64,000 nt of DNA from JBMOUD01 sp049319665 (lineage in GTDB: Bacteria; Pseudomonadota; Gammaproteobacteria; Enterobacterales; Enterobacteriaceae): contig NZ_JBMOUD010000011.1 of NCBI RefSeq assembly GCF_049319665.1, positions 62,001 to 126,000 on the forward strand, written 5' to 3'. The notes below the pieces were generated by a model. The model was not told where the DNA came from and ran no database searches. It was given only the letters and a program-made list of their open reading frames with translations. Each line of letters opens with the position of its first letter. Within the stretch, counting starts at the first letter, position 1. Positions 1 through 8,505 of this stretch are shown piece by piece. Position numbers and translations under genes: made by a program.

Positions 1-48
1 ATCAGGCAGACAGATTTAATGAACAAAGCACAACGAGGAGATGTCCCA

Positions 49-690
49 ATGAAAGCCTACCAGCGCCAGTTTATCGAGTTCGCCCTGAACAAGCAGGTAT
101 TGAAGTTCGGCGAGTTTACGTTGAAATCTGGCCGTATCAGCCCTTATTTCTTTAATGCTGGCCTGTTTAATACCGGGCGTGATTTGGCATTATTGGGCCG
201 TTTCTATGCAGAAGCGTTGGTAGATTCTAAAATTGATTTTGATCTGCTGTTTGGCCCGGCTTATAAAGGGATTCCTATTGCGACCACTACGGCGGTGGCC
301 TTGGCGGAACATCACGATCGCGATGTGCCTTATTGCTTTAATCGCAAAGAAGCGAAAGATCACGGCGAAGGCGGTACGCTGGTCGGTAGCCCGCTGCAAG
401 GCAAAGTGATGTTGGTTGATGATGTCATCACCGCCGGGACGGCAATCCGTGAGTCGATGGAAATTATTAATGCCAACAACGCCACGCTGGCTGGCGTATT
501 AATCTCCCTTGACCGTCAAGAACGTGGGCGTGCGGATATTTCGGCAATTCAGGAAGTCGAGCGTGATTATCACTGCAATGTGATCGCTATTATTACGCTG
601 GCGGATTTAATTGCTTATCTGGAAGAGAAAACCGAGATGGCCGATCATTTGGCAGCGGTTCGCGCTTACCAGAAAGAATACGGCGTCTAA
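49..690 (+). CDS. pyrE: Orotate phosphoribosyltransferase
   Basis: Makes orotidine 5'-monophosphate from orotate and PRPP, the fifth step of UMP synthesis, in the cytosol. The 213-residue product matches the usual E. coli length. The PRPP-binding motif VMLVDDVITAGTA lies near residues 120-133, and the catalytic loop segment RKEAKDHGEGG near residues 99-109. The ATG at 49 is preferred over one at 19 because it follows GAGGAG at 35-40 with good spacing and gives the family N-terminus MKAYQRQF. It converges on slmA across a hairpin terminator. Its usual upstream partner rph would lie outside the window. Confidence 0.97.
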   Translation: MKAYQRQFIEFALNKQVLKFGEFTLKSGRISPYFFNAGLFNTGRDLALLGRFYAEALVDSKIDFDLLFGPAYKGIPIATTTAVALAEHHDRDVPYCFNRKEAKDHGEGGTLVGSPLQGKVMLVDDVITAGTAIRESMEIINANNATLAGVLISLDRQERGRADISAIQEVERDYHCNVIAIITLADLIAYLEEKTEMADHLAAVRAYQKEYGV

Positions 691-749
691 TATCCTATTG
701 ACGGGTTTGCTGGATGCCCAGGGCAAATTTTTTGCGCCCTGAAAATAGA

Positions 750-769
750 AAAGGGCCGTAAGGCCCTTT
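750..769. terminator. Bidirectional terminator between pyrE and slmA
   Basis: Perfect 8-bp stem AAAGGGCC/GGCCCTTT with a GTAA loop in the gap between two convergent genes. A second, weaker GGGC/GCCC pair with a T-run lies just before it at about 721-739. Confidence 0.75.
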
Positions 770-801
770 CAGACATGAAATTACCGACTGATTTGCGGTA
801 G

Positions 802-1398
802 TTACTGCAATTGTGCGGCGATCAGTGGCCAACGTGCATCGAAATCTTGCGTTGGTCGGTATTTAAATTCTGAACGTACAAAACGCGACAACATTCCTTC
901 ACAGTAGGCCAGCAGCTGGCTTGCCAACAGCGTTTCGTCCGCGCTGTAACCGCTGCCTTCACGCATCTTTTTCTCACGCAGCACCTGCTTGAGCTGAACT
1001 TCGATTCGTTCAAACAATTGGTTAATACGACCTTGCAAGCGGTCTTGTTCAAACATCAGTGCGTGCCCGGTCATGATGCGGGTTAATCCAGGATTGCGTT
1101 CTGCGAACCCTAAAATTAACAGCAGAATGAGACGAAGCCTATTTAGCGTTTCCTTTTCGTCCTGCAAAATCAGATTGATACGGGTGATGAGGCTATCTTC
1201 GATAAACTCGATCAGGCTGTCGAACATCCGCGTTTTACTGGGAAAGTGCCGGTAAAGTGCAGCTTCAGATACGCCAACATTGGCCGCGAGTTTAGCCGTC
1301 GTAATACGTTGGCTGCCATCGCTGGATTGGAGCATTTGCGCTAATGCCTGCAAAATCTCCTCGCGCCGGTTCCTTTTGGTATTTTCTTTTTCTGCCAT
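802..1398 (-). CDS. slmA: Nucleoid occlusion factor SlmA
   Basis: TetR-fold DNA-binding protein. In the family it binds specific chromosomal sites and then blocks FtsZ ring assembly over the nucleoid. The 198-residue length is typical. The helix-turn-helix (ITTAKLAANVGVSEAALYRHF) spans roughly residues 32-53, followed by the helical dimerisation and FtsZ-binding domain. It is last in the minus-strand series coaBC-dut-slmA, but 262 bp separate it from dut, so it may have its own promoter there. The start MAEKENTKRNRRE is the usual family N-terminus. Confidence 0.96.
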   Translation of the reverse strand: MAEKENTKRNRREEILQALAQMLQSSDGSQRITTAKLAANVGVSEAALYRHFPSKTRMFDSLIEFIEDSLITRINLILQDEKETLNRLRLILLLILGFAERNPGLTRIMTGHALMFEQDRLQGRINQLFERIEVQLKQVLREKKMREGSGYSADETLLASQLLAYCEGMLSRFVRSEFKYRPTQDFDARWPLIAAQLQ

Positions 1399-1510
1399 GT
1401 CTGAATAGACCCTTGCTAAAAACGACTTAAATCATCAACACACCGGACAATAACCACCCGTAGATTGCGGCTTATATGAAACCCTGCTGTCGCGGTGCGA
1501 TATACTTAAG

Positions 1511-1659
1511 GATCTGTTCAATATCGCGTCATAATCCCCTGCAAAATTATGATTTATACCCATCGTGCTGCGAGTGACAGGAGGCGGTGTTCAATTGCTG
1601 CCTGTCTGCACCTTGGCGTCACCTGGGCATCTTTATTAATTCGCGATGTTGAACAGGTT
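1511..1659. repeat. Imperfect palindromic intergenic element between dut and slmA
   Basis: CTGTTCAATATCGCG at 1514-1528 is complementary, with one mismatch, to CGCGATGTTGAACAG at 1642-1656. Inside lies a second hairpin, GACAGGAGGC (1576-1585) with GCTGCCTGTC (1597-1606), with nearly the same centre. It fills most of the 262-bp gap downstream of dut. A transcript through it could fold into a long hairpin that attenuates or stabilises dut-slmA mRNA. The role is inferred. Confidence 0.6.
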
Positions 1660-1660
1660 C

Positions 1661-2116
1661 TTATTGGCGTCCTGAGTGACCAAATCCACCTTCGCCACGT
1701 TCGCTGTTCTCGAAGGATTCAACCAGATTGAATTCGGCCTGCACCACAGGCACAAATACCATCTGTGCGATGCGTTCGCCTGGTTCGATCATGAAGGTTT
1801 GTTGTCCACGATTCCAGACCGACACCATTAACTGGCCTTGGTAATCGGAATCGATAAGTCCCACCAAATTACCTAATACTACGCCATGTTTATGGCCCAA
1901 TCCTGAGCGTGGCAGGATAACTGCCGCCAGATTGGCATCACCGATATGGATAGCTAAGCCTGTAGGTAATAACGTCGTTTCACCTGGTTTTAATTCAACG
2001 GCAGCATCTAAGCATGCACGTAAATCAAGGCCTGCAGAACCCGGCGTGGCGTAGGCAGGCAAAGGGAATGTCGAACCGATACGCGGGTCGAGGATTTTAA
2101 TGTCAATTTTTTTCAT
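1661..2116 (-). CDS. dut: Deoxyuridine 5'-triphosphate nucleotidohydrolase (dUTPase)
   Basis: Hydrolyses dUTP to dUMP and pyrophosphate, keeping uracil out of DNA and supplying dUMP for dTMP synthesis. The 151-residue protein has the trimeric dUTPase motifs: AGLDLRA (about 28-34), the catalytic GLIDSDYQG region (about 85-93), and the glycine-rich C-terminal arm ERGEGGFGHSG that closes over the active site. Its start overlaps the coaBC 3' end by 14 bp, so the two genes are translationally coupled, as in E. coli. Confidence 0.97.
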   Translation of the reverse strand: MKKIDIKILDPRIGSTFPLPAYATPGSAGLDLRACLDAAVELKPGETTLLPTGLAIHIGDANLAAVILPRSGLGHKHGVVLGNLVGLIDSDYQGQLMVSVWNRGQQTFMIEPGERIAQMVFVPVVQAEFNLVESFENSERGEGGFGHSGRQ

Positions 2117-3314
2117 AAAGGCTGACTATCTCATCTAATAAACGTTGACCCAAAAGTGTCTTATCACTAAGCGGGAGCGCTTTATCGCCACCTTGCCAGT
2201 AAAGATGCAAGGCATTGTTATCACTGTTAAAACCTTGTTCCGGCCCTGACACATCATTCGCGCAAATCAGGTCAAGATTCTTACGTGCTCGTTTTTGCTG
2301 CGCGTATTCTTCCACATTCTGGGTTTCGGCAGCAAACCCGACGACATAAGGCCGCTGTTCTTTCATCGCGGCAACCTCCGCCACAATATCAGGGTTTTTT
2401 ATCATCTTGATGGTGATTTCTTCACCCTGTTTTTTTATTTTTGTTTCGGCGATTTCGGCGGCGCGATAGTCCGCGACGGCAGCGCAAGAGATGAAAATTT
2501 GTTGTAGACCTGCCAGACCCATTACCGCACTTTGCATCTCTTGCGCGGTAGTGACGTCAATTCGATGAACGTGAGCAGGGGTTGCCAGATTGACCGGTCC
2601 GGCAACCAGCGTAACCTTAGCACCACGCGCTGCAGCCGCCTGCGCAATGGCAAAGCCCATTTTTCCTGAGCTATGGTTGCTGATGTAACGAACGGGGTCT
2701 AATAGCTCGCGGGTTGGCCCGGCGGTAACCATAATATTCAGGTGTTGCAGATCGAGGCGTGGTGAGAAATGCTCAGCCGCCATACCAACAATCACCATTG
2801 GGTCCAGCATTCGTCCCGGACCAATATCACCACAGGCCTGGCTACCTTCATCCGGTCCCCAGATTAAGGTGCCACGTGCACTAAGCGCCTGTAAGTTTTC
2901 TTGGGTGATCTTCGCCCGATACATTTGCTGATTCATTGCGGGTACCACCGCCACCGGTGCGGATGTCGCCAAACAGAGGGTAGTCAGCAGATCATTAGCC
3001 ATGCCGGCATTAATGCGTGCCAGCAAATCTGCGGTTGCCGGGGCAATGATGACCAGCTCAGCCCATTTACCTAATTCAATATGGCCCATTGCGGCTTCGG
3101 CCGCTGGGTCAAGCAAGGAATCGGACACTGGGTAGCCAGAAACTGCTTGTAAGCTGAGTGGCGTAATGAAGGCTTTGGCTGCTTCTGTCATTACTACTCG
3201 CACTTCTGCGCCAGTGTCGCGTAAACGCCTGACCAACTCAGGAGCTTTATAGGCAGCAATGCCGCCGCTTACGCCGAGCACGATACGTTTGCCGGAGAGT
3301 CCCGTCATCATCAT
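2103..3314 (-). CDS. coaBC: Bifunctional phosphopantothenoylcysteine decarboxylase / phosphopantothenate-cysteine ligase
   Basis: Catalyses two successive steps of coenzyme A synthesis: CTP-dependent ligation of cysteine to 4'-phosphopantothenate, then FMN-dependent decarboxylation. The N-terminal CoaC flavoprotein half carries GVSGGIAAYK, the PAMNQQM motif and the substrate-clamp cysteine in SQACGDIGPGRMLDP. The C-terminal CoaB half carries ISNHSSGKMG and KMIKNPDIV. Length is 403 residues, as usual. Three adjacent ATG codons (3314, 3311, 3308) make the exact start uncertain. It is divergent from radC. Confidence 0.96.
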   Translation of the reverse strand: MMMTGLSGKRIVLGVSGGIAAYKAPELVRRLRDTGAEVRVVMTEAAKAFITPLSLQAVSGYPVSDSLLDPAAEAAMGHIELGKWAELVIIAPATADLLARINAGMANDLLTTLCLATSAPVAVVPAMNQQMYRAKITQENLQALSARGTLIWGPDEGSQACGDIGPGRMLDPMVIVGMAAEHFSPRLDLQHLNIMVTAGPTRELLDPVRYISNHSSGKMGFAIAQAAAARGAKVTLVAGPVNLATPAHVHRIDVTTAQEMQSAVMGLAGLQQIFISCAAVADYRAAEIAETKIKKQGEEITIKMIKNPDIVAEVAAMKEQRPYVVGFAAETQNVEEYAQQKRARKNLDLICANDVSGPEQGFNSDNNALHLYWQGGDKALPLSDKTLLGQRLLDEIVSLYEKN

Positions 3315-3491
3315 TGTCCGATTGAAAGCTTAAAGAAGCGACATTTTAGCATAATGCGAATTTATGACAGCTATCTGCTGCGACAGTTGCTCAGGATAAA
3401 AGAGTTCTGCGAGATATCTCGCAATCAGGGATCTTGGGTAAGCCTTATGCACCGGGGCTGTGGGATAATCGAACATGGACAAGGAGGCCTG

Positions 3492-4175
3492 ATGAGCGAT
3501 TTAAAAGATGTGTGGAAGAAAAATCAAAAAGGACCTAGAGAAAAGTTGCTTCACTTAGGCACTTCATCATTAAGCGATTGTGAGCTACTTGCTCTATTCC
3601 TGCGCACCGGTGCTCGTGGTGTGAATGTGATACAGCTGGCGGAGGAGTTGATGCGAACTTTTGGGTCGTTACATCAATTAATCTCGGCAGATTTTCAGCA
3701 GATGACAGCCATTAATGGGATTGGGGTAGCAAAGTTTACCCAGTTGTCTGCGATTTTTGAGTTGTCCAAACGCAGCTATGCAGGACAGCTGATGCGCGAG
3801 AATCCTCTGCTTACCCCTGAAAGTACCAAGCGATATTTGCAAAATTTGCTGGCAAATCGGGAGAGAGAAGTCTTTTTGGTACTTTTTCTCGACAATCAAC
3901 ATCGGGTTATTCGCCATGAGGAGTTATTTGCTGGTACCATTAGCAGCGTCGAAATCCATCCGCGAGAAATTGTTCGCGCAGCGATGAAGATTAATGCGAC
4001 AGCGCTAATTCTGGCGCATAATCACCCGTCGGGCAGGGCTGAACCTAGTTCTGCAGACAGAAGGGTGACCGAACAGATAATAAAAGTCTGCCAACTGTTG
4101 GAGATTCGTGTACTCGACCATTTAGTGGTTGGGCATGGAGAAATGGTGTCTTTTGCCGAACGCGGTTGGATTTAA
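3492..4175 (+). CDS. radC: RadC family JAMM-domain protein
   Basis: A conserved protein of unclear function; the old DNA-repair label in E. coli has been withdrawn. The 227-residue product has an N-terminal helix-hairpin-helix-like region and a C-terminal JAMM metalloprotease-like domain. Its metal motif is ALILAHNHPSG followed by PSSAD. The ATG at 3492 is chosen over the longer frame from 3354 because an AAGGAGG ribosome site lies at 3481-3487 and only this start matches the family. It is followed by rpmB-rpmG-mutM, the standard enterobacterial order. Confidence 0.93.
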   Translation: MSDLKDVWKKNQKGPREKLLHLGTSSLSDCELLALFLRTGARGVNVIQLAEELMRTFGSLHQLISADFQQMTAINGIGVAKFTQLSAIFELSKRSYAGQLMRENPLLTPESTKRYLQNLLANREREVFLVLFLDNQHRVIRHEELFAGTISSVEIHPREIVRAAMKINATALILAHNHPSGRAEPSSADRRVTEQIIKVCQLLEIRVLDHLVVGHGEMVSFAERGWI

Positions 4176-4281
4176 GTGGCTTTTTTGACGATCCTTGAGG
4201 ATCTTTAGCTGTTCGGGACTTGAGCACCTTCGCTCTAAAGCGTATACTACGCCACCTTTGAGAATCTTGGGTTTGGCGTTA

Positions 4282-4373
4282 AGAGCCTATCTCAGCAGGT
4301 TTCAACCTGGTGATAAGGTTTTTACCCGACGACAGAGAGTCGGTTCTCAGTGGAGTTTGCTGAGATGGGCTCT
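4282..4373. repeat. 92-bp palindromic element upstream of rpmB
   Basis: AGAGCCTATCTCAGCA (4282-4297) pairs with TGCTGAGATGGGCTCT (4358-4373), 16-bp arms with one mismatch, around an interior that also contains CCCGAC/GTCGG-type pairing. It occupies the rpmB promoter/leader region. Its left end resembles the end of the element at 21627-21739, so both may belong to one family of miniature intergenic repeats. Confidence 0.65.
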
Positions 4374-4438
4374 AAAAGCCTGACGAGGCGGCCATACCCT
4401 ATACGAAGCTCGAGCTGATTTGATTTTTGGAGAATAAA

Positions 4439-4675
4439 ATGTCCCGAGTCTGCCAAGTTACTGGCAAGCGCCCGGTGAGCGGTAACAACCGTTCCCACGC
4501 ACTGAACGCGACCAAACGCCGTTTTCTGCCAAACCTGCACTCACACCGTTTTTGGGTTGAAGGTGAGAAGCGCTTTGTAACTCTGCGTGTATCTGCTAAA
4601 GGTATGCGTGTTATTGATAAGAAGGGTATCGAAACGGTCTTGGCCGAAATTCGTGCCCGTGGTGAGAAGTATTAA
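4439..4675 (+). CDS. rpmB: 50S ribosomal protein L28
   Basis: Small basic protein of the large ribosomal subunit, 78 residues, starting MSRVCQVTGKRPV and ending RARGEKY as in other enterobacteria. An upstream in-frame start would add four residues; the ATG at 4439 follows a TTTTTGGAGAAT ribosome site and is preferred. rpmG follows after 11 bp, and the pair forms the classic rpmBG operon closed by a terminator. Confidence 0.98.
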   Translation: MSRVCQVTGKRPVSGNNRSHALNATKRRFLPNLHSHRFWVEGEKRFVTLRVSAKGMRVIDKKGIETVLAEIRARGEKY

Positions 4676-4686
4676 GGAACTGAATC

Positions 4687-4854
4687 ATGGCTAAAGGTGT
4701 TCGCGAGAAGATCAAGCTGGTTTCTTCTGCTGGTACTGGTCACTTCTATACCACTACGAAGAACAAGCGTACTAAGCCGGAAAAATTGGAATTGAAGAAA
4801 TTCGATCCAGTTGTCCGTCAACACGTGATCTACAAAGAAGCTAAAATTAAATAA
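4687..4854 (+). CDS. rpmG: 50S ribosomal protein L33
   Basis: Fifty-five-residue large-subunit protein beginning MAKGVREKIKLVSS and ending YKEAKIK, the standard enterobacterial L33. It lacks the zinc-binding cysteine pairs seen in other L33 types, as expected for the C-minus form. It is co-transcribed with rpmB and followed 13 bp later by a strong intrinsic terminator. Confidence 0.98.
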   Translation: MAKGVREKIKLVSSAGTGHFYTTTKNKRTKPEKLELKKFDPVVRQHVIYKEAKIK

Positions 4855-4867
4855 TTTTAGTGGATTG

Positions 4868-4896
4868 AAAAAACCCGGCTCCGGCCGGGTTTTTTA
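4868..4896 (+). terminator. Rho-independent terminator of rpmBG
   Basis: Stem ACCCGGC (4873-4879) / GCCGGGT (4884-4890) with a TCCG loop, preceded by an A-run and followed by a T-run. Confidence 0.93.
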
Positions 4897-4988
4897 TTGC
4901 CTGTCAGACAGGAAAGTTGCAATTCGACCCGCTAGGTAGAGAATGTCAGGCTAGCGACCATGACATATTTGTTTTGCAGGAGGCGTTA

Positions 4989-5798
4989 ATGCCAGAGTTA
5001 CCAGAGGTAGAAACCAGCCGCCGTGGCATTGAGCCTTATTTGGTTGGGCACCAGATTGTACATGCCGTAGTGCGCAATTCTCGTCTGCGCTGGCCGGTCT
5101 CAGAAGAGATTATGGCGCTCAGTGACCAGGTGGTGCTTAGTGTTCAACGCCGGGCCAAATATTTACTGATTGAGCTGAAAACGGGTTGGATCATCATTCA
5201 TCTCGGGATGTCGGGTAGTTTACGCGTGTTGCAGCACGAAACCGAACCGGCAAAACACGACCACGTCGATTTGGTGATGGATACCGGCTATGTGCTGCGT
5301 TATACCGACCCTCGTCGCTTTGGCGCCTGGCTGTGGTGTGCTGATTTAGCTGCCAGTAATGTGTTATCTCATCTTGGTCCAGAGCCACTCAGCGACGATT
5401 TTTCTGCTGAGTATTTGATGGAGAAATCACGCAATAAAAAATCACCGATTAAGCCCTGGTTGATGGATAACAAGTTGGTGGTTGGCGTGGGGAATATCTA
5501 TGCCAGTGAATCTTTGTTTGTGGCGGGTATTCTGCCGGACCGGCCGGCTAACTCGTTAAGCTCCGAAGAGTATCAACTGCTGACCAAAACCATTAAAGCC
5601 GTGTTGTTGCGTTCGATAGAACAAGGCGGTACTACGCTGCGTGATTTTTTACAGTCGGACGGTAAGCCGGGATATTTTGCGCAGGAGTTGCAGGTTTATG
5701 GCCGGGCCGGTGAGCCATGCCGAGCCTGTGGCACGCTGATTGAAAGCAGCAAGCACGCTCAGAGAAGCACCTTTTTCTGTCGCAGCTGCCAGCGCTAA
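4989..5798 (+). CDS. mutM: Formamidopyrimidine-DNA glycosylase
   Basis: Removes 8-oxoguanine and formamidopyrimidines from DNA and nicks the abasic site, the first line of oxidative base-excision repair. The mature N-terminus PELPEVE supplies the catalytic proline and Glu. RRAKYLLIEL carries the conserved lysine near residue 57. The C-terminal zinc finger is CRAC...CRSC. Length 269 matches E. coli. The ATG at 4989, after AGGAGG, is certain because the catalytic proline must be residue 2 once the initiator methionine is removed; the longer frame from 4917 is rejected. Confidence 0.98.
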   Translation: MPELPEVETSRRGIEPYLVGHQIVHAVVRNSRLRWPVSEEIMALSDQVVLSVQRRAKYLLIELKTGWIIIHLGMSGSLRVLQHETEPAKHDHVDLVMDTGYVLRYTDPRRFGAWLWCADLAASNVLSHLGPEPLSDDFSAEYLMEKSRNKKSPIKPWLMDNKLVVGVGNIYASESLFVAGILPDRPANSLSSEEYQLLTKTIKAVLLRSIEQGGTTLRDFLQSDGKPGYFAQELQVYGRAGEPCRACGTLIESSKHAQRSTFFCRSCQR

Positions 5799-5825
5799 GG
5801 TGACAGCTACGCTTATCTAACAGGC

Positions 5826-6311
5826 TTAAGCCTGGGCGATTTTTTCCAGCAGTGATTTTGTCACGTTGGCTGGAAGGAAAGGAGTGATGTCGCCACCGTG
5901 GCGCGCCACTTCTTTCACCAGCGTTGATGAAATAAATGACCACTCTTTAGAAGGCATCATAAAAACGCTTTCCAGCGTTGGCATCAGATGTCGATTCATG
6001 TTGGCCAATTGCATCTCATACTCAAAATCAGAGACTGCGCGCAAGCCGCGAACTAAGACGTTAGCGTTTTGCTGTTGGGCGAAATTTGCCATCAAGCTGC
6101 TAAAACCCATTACCTCGACGTTGCTCAAATGCGAGGTCGCCTCTTTGGCAAGCTGCACCCGCTCATCTAAGTTAAACATCGGTTTTTTGCTCGGGCTGGC
6201 AGCAATAGCCAATATCACCCGATCAAACATCACTGCGGCACGGGTCACGATATCCAGATGACCATTAGTTAGCGGATCGAAAGTACCAGGATAGATAGCG
6301 TTGGTGCTCAT
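5826..6311 (-). CDS. coaD: Phosphopantetheine adenylyltransferase
   Basis: Penultimate step of coenzyme A synthesis: transfers AMP from ATP to 4'-phosphopantetheine. The 161-residue nucleotidyltransferase has the nucleotide-binding YPGTFDPLTNGH motif (HxGH variant TNGH) at residues 7-18 and the second motif ISSTLVKEV near residue 128. It lies 6 bp downstream of waaE and ends the minus-strand waaA-waaE-coaD unit, the usual association behind its old name kdtB. Confidence 0.97.
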   Translation of the reverse strand: MSTNAIYPGTFDPLTNGHLDIVTRAAVMFDRVILAIAASPSKKPMFNLDERVQLAKEATSHLSNVEVMGFSSLMANFAQQQNANVLVRGLRAVSDFEYEMQLANMNRHLMPTLESVFMMPSKEWSFISSTLVKEVARHGGDITPFLPANVTKSLLEKIAQA

Positions 6312-6317
6312 GGCTGC

Positions 6318-7106
6318 TCACTTTTTCGGTAATGCAGGGTTCTGCAATGAATGGCTGAAGGCCCACAAGGCGGCGTATTTGTTAAAAGTATACTGCGCAT
6401 TGACACCCGCCAAAACTAAACCTTGTTTACCATCTAGAAAACCGGCACGTAATATCCAGGTTTTAAAGAATGCGCCAAGGGTATGGCTGAGAATAGAGAA
6501 GAAACTACAGCTTTTCCCTTGTCGGTGCCGCTGTTCTGCCCACGCTTGAGCATAGCCGAGCTGTTTACGCTGGAATTCGAAGAAATCACGACAGGTGAGA
6601 TGTAGCAAGTCGCCGCTGAGCGGGACAATTTTGGCTTCACCAGTATTCAGGGATTCGTGGACCAGGTCATCGTTGTAGCGAAATTTTTTGGCATGATAGA
6701 GACGATTAACGCGATCGGGATACCAGCCGCTGTGACGCATAAAACGTCCGAGGAATAAATTCAAACGGCCGCAGCTATAAACCACGTTTTCATCGCTATG
6801 AGTCAGACAGGCTTCTATTGACTGACGTAGCTCTGGAGAGACTCGTTCGTCGGCATCGATCATCAAAATCATCTCGCCGCTGGCATAGCTTTGTGCCAGT
6901 TGGCGCTGCTTACCGAAGCCTTGCCAATCGGTGTTTTCAAACACTTTGGCACCGAGTTTACGGGCAAGGTCTTGTGTACCGTCACTACTGCCAGAATCTA
7001 ATAAGATTATCTCATCAGCGAAACCCACTGACTTGAGACACTCTTCGAGCAGCGCAGCTTCATTTTTAGCGATCAATACAACCGACAGGCGTTTTTTGGC
7101 GGACAT
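6318..7106 (-). CDS. waaE: LPS inner-core beta-1,4-glucosyltransferase WaaE (KdtX)
   Basis: GT2-family glycosyltransferase. In Klebsiella and Serratia, WaaE adds a beta-1,4-glucose to heptose I of the LPS inner core. The nucleotide-sugar binding region SVVLIAKNEAALLEECLKS is near residues 8-26 and the DxD-like metal motif is MLMIDADERVSP near residue 80. The preferred start is the ATG at 7106, which overlaps the waaA stop as TGATG; a TTG one codon upstream is possible. Product 262 residues. Sits between waaA and coaD as in other enterobacteria. Confidence 0.92.
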   Translation of the reverse strand: MSAKKRLSVVLIAKNEAALLEECLKSVGFADEIILLDSGSSDGTQDLARKLGAKVFENTDWQGFGKQRQLAQSYASGEMILMIDADERVSPELRQSIEACLTHSDENVVYSCGRLNLFLGRFMRHSGWYPDRVNRLYHAKKFRYNDDLVHESLNTGEAKIVPLSGDLLHLTCRDFFEFQRKQLGYAQAWAEQRHRQGKSCSFFSILSHTLGAFFKTWILRAGFLDGKQGLVLAGVNAQYTFNKYAALWAFSHSLQNPALPKK

Positions 7107-8383
7107 CAATGACTCCGTGGCGGCAGATAAGGCTCCATCAGTTCCAATAACCGATGCAATGCGCCTTGGTTTTGACGCAGGACTTCAACGGCATGGCGGC
7201 CATAGTAGAGGCGATAATCTTCATCGGTCAGCAGCGTTGAGATCTCTTTCACCAAAGAAGCGCTGTCCGTAACAGTGATTAATCCATCCGCTTGCGCCAG
7301 CTTGGCACAAATATCTTTGAAATTGAAAGTATGTGGTCCCATCAAGACAGGAATGGCGTGTGCAGCGGCTTCTAATGGATTATGTCCACCACGTTCAACC
7401 AAACTGCCACCGACGAAGGCCAAATCAGCAATGCCGTATAGCAGCATCAATTCACCCATCGTATCGCCAATCACTACTTGAGTTTGTGCTGACGGTACTT
7501 CACCGCTGCTACGCTGGATATAACTCAGCCCGACTTTGCGGGTCAGTTCGCAGGCCACCGGGAAACGTTCAGGATGGCGTGGAACCAGAATCAGCAGCAG
7601 CGTCGGGAACGTTTTTAATAATTCGCGGTGGGCGGCAAGCAGCAAGGCTTCCTCCCCATCGTGAGTACTGGTCGCAATCCATACCTGCCGACGCGAGGCC
7701 CATTGGCTTCGTAGCGTCAGCGCGCGAGCCGCTAATTTAGGGGTCACTGAGATATCGAATTTCAAGCTTCCTGTTACCGCCAAATGAGAGCGTTTTAGTC
7801 CCAACTCAACGAAACGTTCACCATCTTCGCTATTTTGCGCGGCAATCAGCGTAATTTTTCTCATGATTTTGCGAACAAAACCGCCGAGCTTGCTATAACC
7901 TTTGGCTGAACGCGCGGAAAGACGGGCGTTGGCAATCACCAGCGGTATATCACGTTTGTGTAAGGCATTGATCAGATTTGGCCATAACTCTGTTTCCATA
8001 ATAATCACCAGCTTAGGGCGAACTTCATTGAGGAAACGATTAACCGAGCCAGGGAGGTCATAAGGCAGATAAACATGGTGCACATCTTTACCGAATGCCG
8101 AAACCGCCCGCTCGGAACCTGTCGGGGTCATTGTGGTCACAGTAATGGGTAAAGAAGGGTAGCGATGGCGCAGTGCGCGTACCAAAGGGATCGCGGCCAA
8201 GGTCTCGCCGACGGAAACCGAATGCAGCATAATGCCATCCGCTTCCACTTTGCCTTTACAAAAGCCGTAACGTTCGGCCCATCGTTTGCGGTAAAGCGGC
8301 GCTTTGCGGCCACGTATCCACAGACGGAGCCAGATCAAGGGCTGAATAAGGTAAAGTAATACCTGATATAAACGCAGTAACAT
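7106..8383 (-). CDS. waaA: 3-deoxy-D-manno-octulosonic acid (Kdo) transferase
   Basis: Essential inner-membrane GT30 enzyme that adds Kdo residues to lipid IVA, starting the LPS core. The 425-residue length is typical. It has an N-terminal hydrophobic anchor (LLRLYQVLLYLIQPLIWL), the Kdo-transferase segment ADGIMLHSVSVGE near residue 47, and the C-terminal nucleotide-binding motif FVGGSLVERGGHNPLE near residue 310. It leads the operon to waaE and coaD, with overlapping stop and start codons. The gap to the divergent GT9 gene holds its promoter. Confidence 0.97.
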   Translation of the reverse strand: MLLRLYQVLLYLIQPLIWLRLWIRGRKAPLYRKRWAERYGFCKGKVEADGIMLHSVSVGETLAAIPLVRALRHRYPSLPITVTTMTPTGSERAVSAFGKDVHHVYLPYDLPGSVNRFLNEVRPKLVIIMETELWPNLINALHKRDIPLVIANARLSARSAKGYSKLGGFVRKIMRKITLIAAQNSEDGERFVELGLKRSHLAVTGSLKFDISVTPKLAARALTLRSQWASRRQVWIATSTHDGEEALLLAAHRELLKTFPTLLLILVPRHPERFPVACELTRKVGLSYIQRSSGEVPSAQTQVVIGDTMGELMLLYGIADLAFVGGSLVERGGHNPLEAAAHAIPVLMGPHTFNFKDICAKLAQADGLITVTDSASLVKEISTLLTDEDYRLYYGRHAVEVLRQNQGALHRLLELMEPYLPPRSH

Positions 8384-8505
8384 GCTTTAGAATTCATTTA
8401 TATGGGGTTGGACGAATAGTATCATACCTCAAGGTGAAAGGCGCTAATCTTGCTGGGGTCAGGGTGCTGGCGAGAGCGGTAGAAGATATCTCTGATAAGG
8501 CTAGA

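Noticed and set aside
5821..5834. 14-bp palindrome CAGGCTTAAGCCTG at the coaD stop
   Set aside because: No loop or U-tract; it overlaps the coding end and is probably chance.
7661..7672. GTGAGTACTGGT inside waaA, like an SlmA-binding site
   Set aside because: Only the left part of GTGAGTACTCAC matches; a single partial match is expected by chance.
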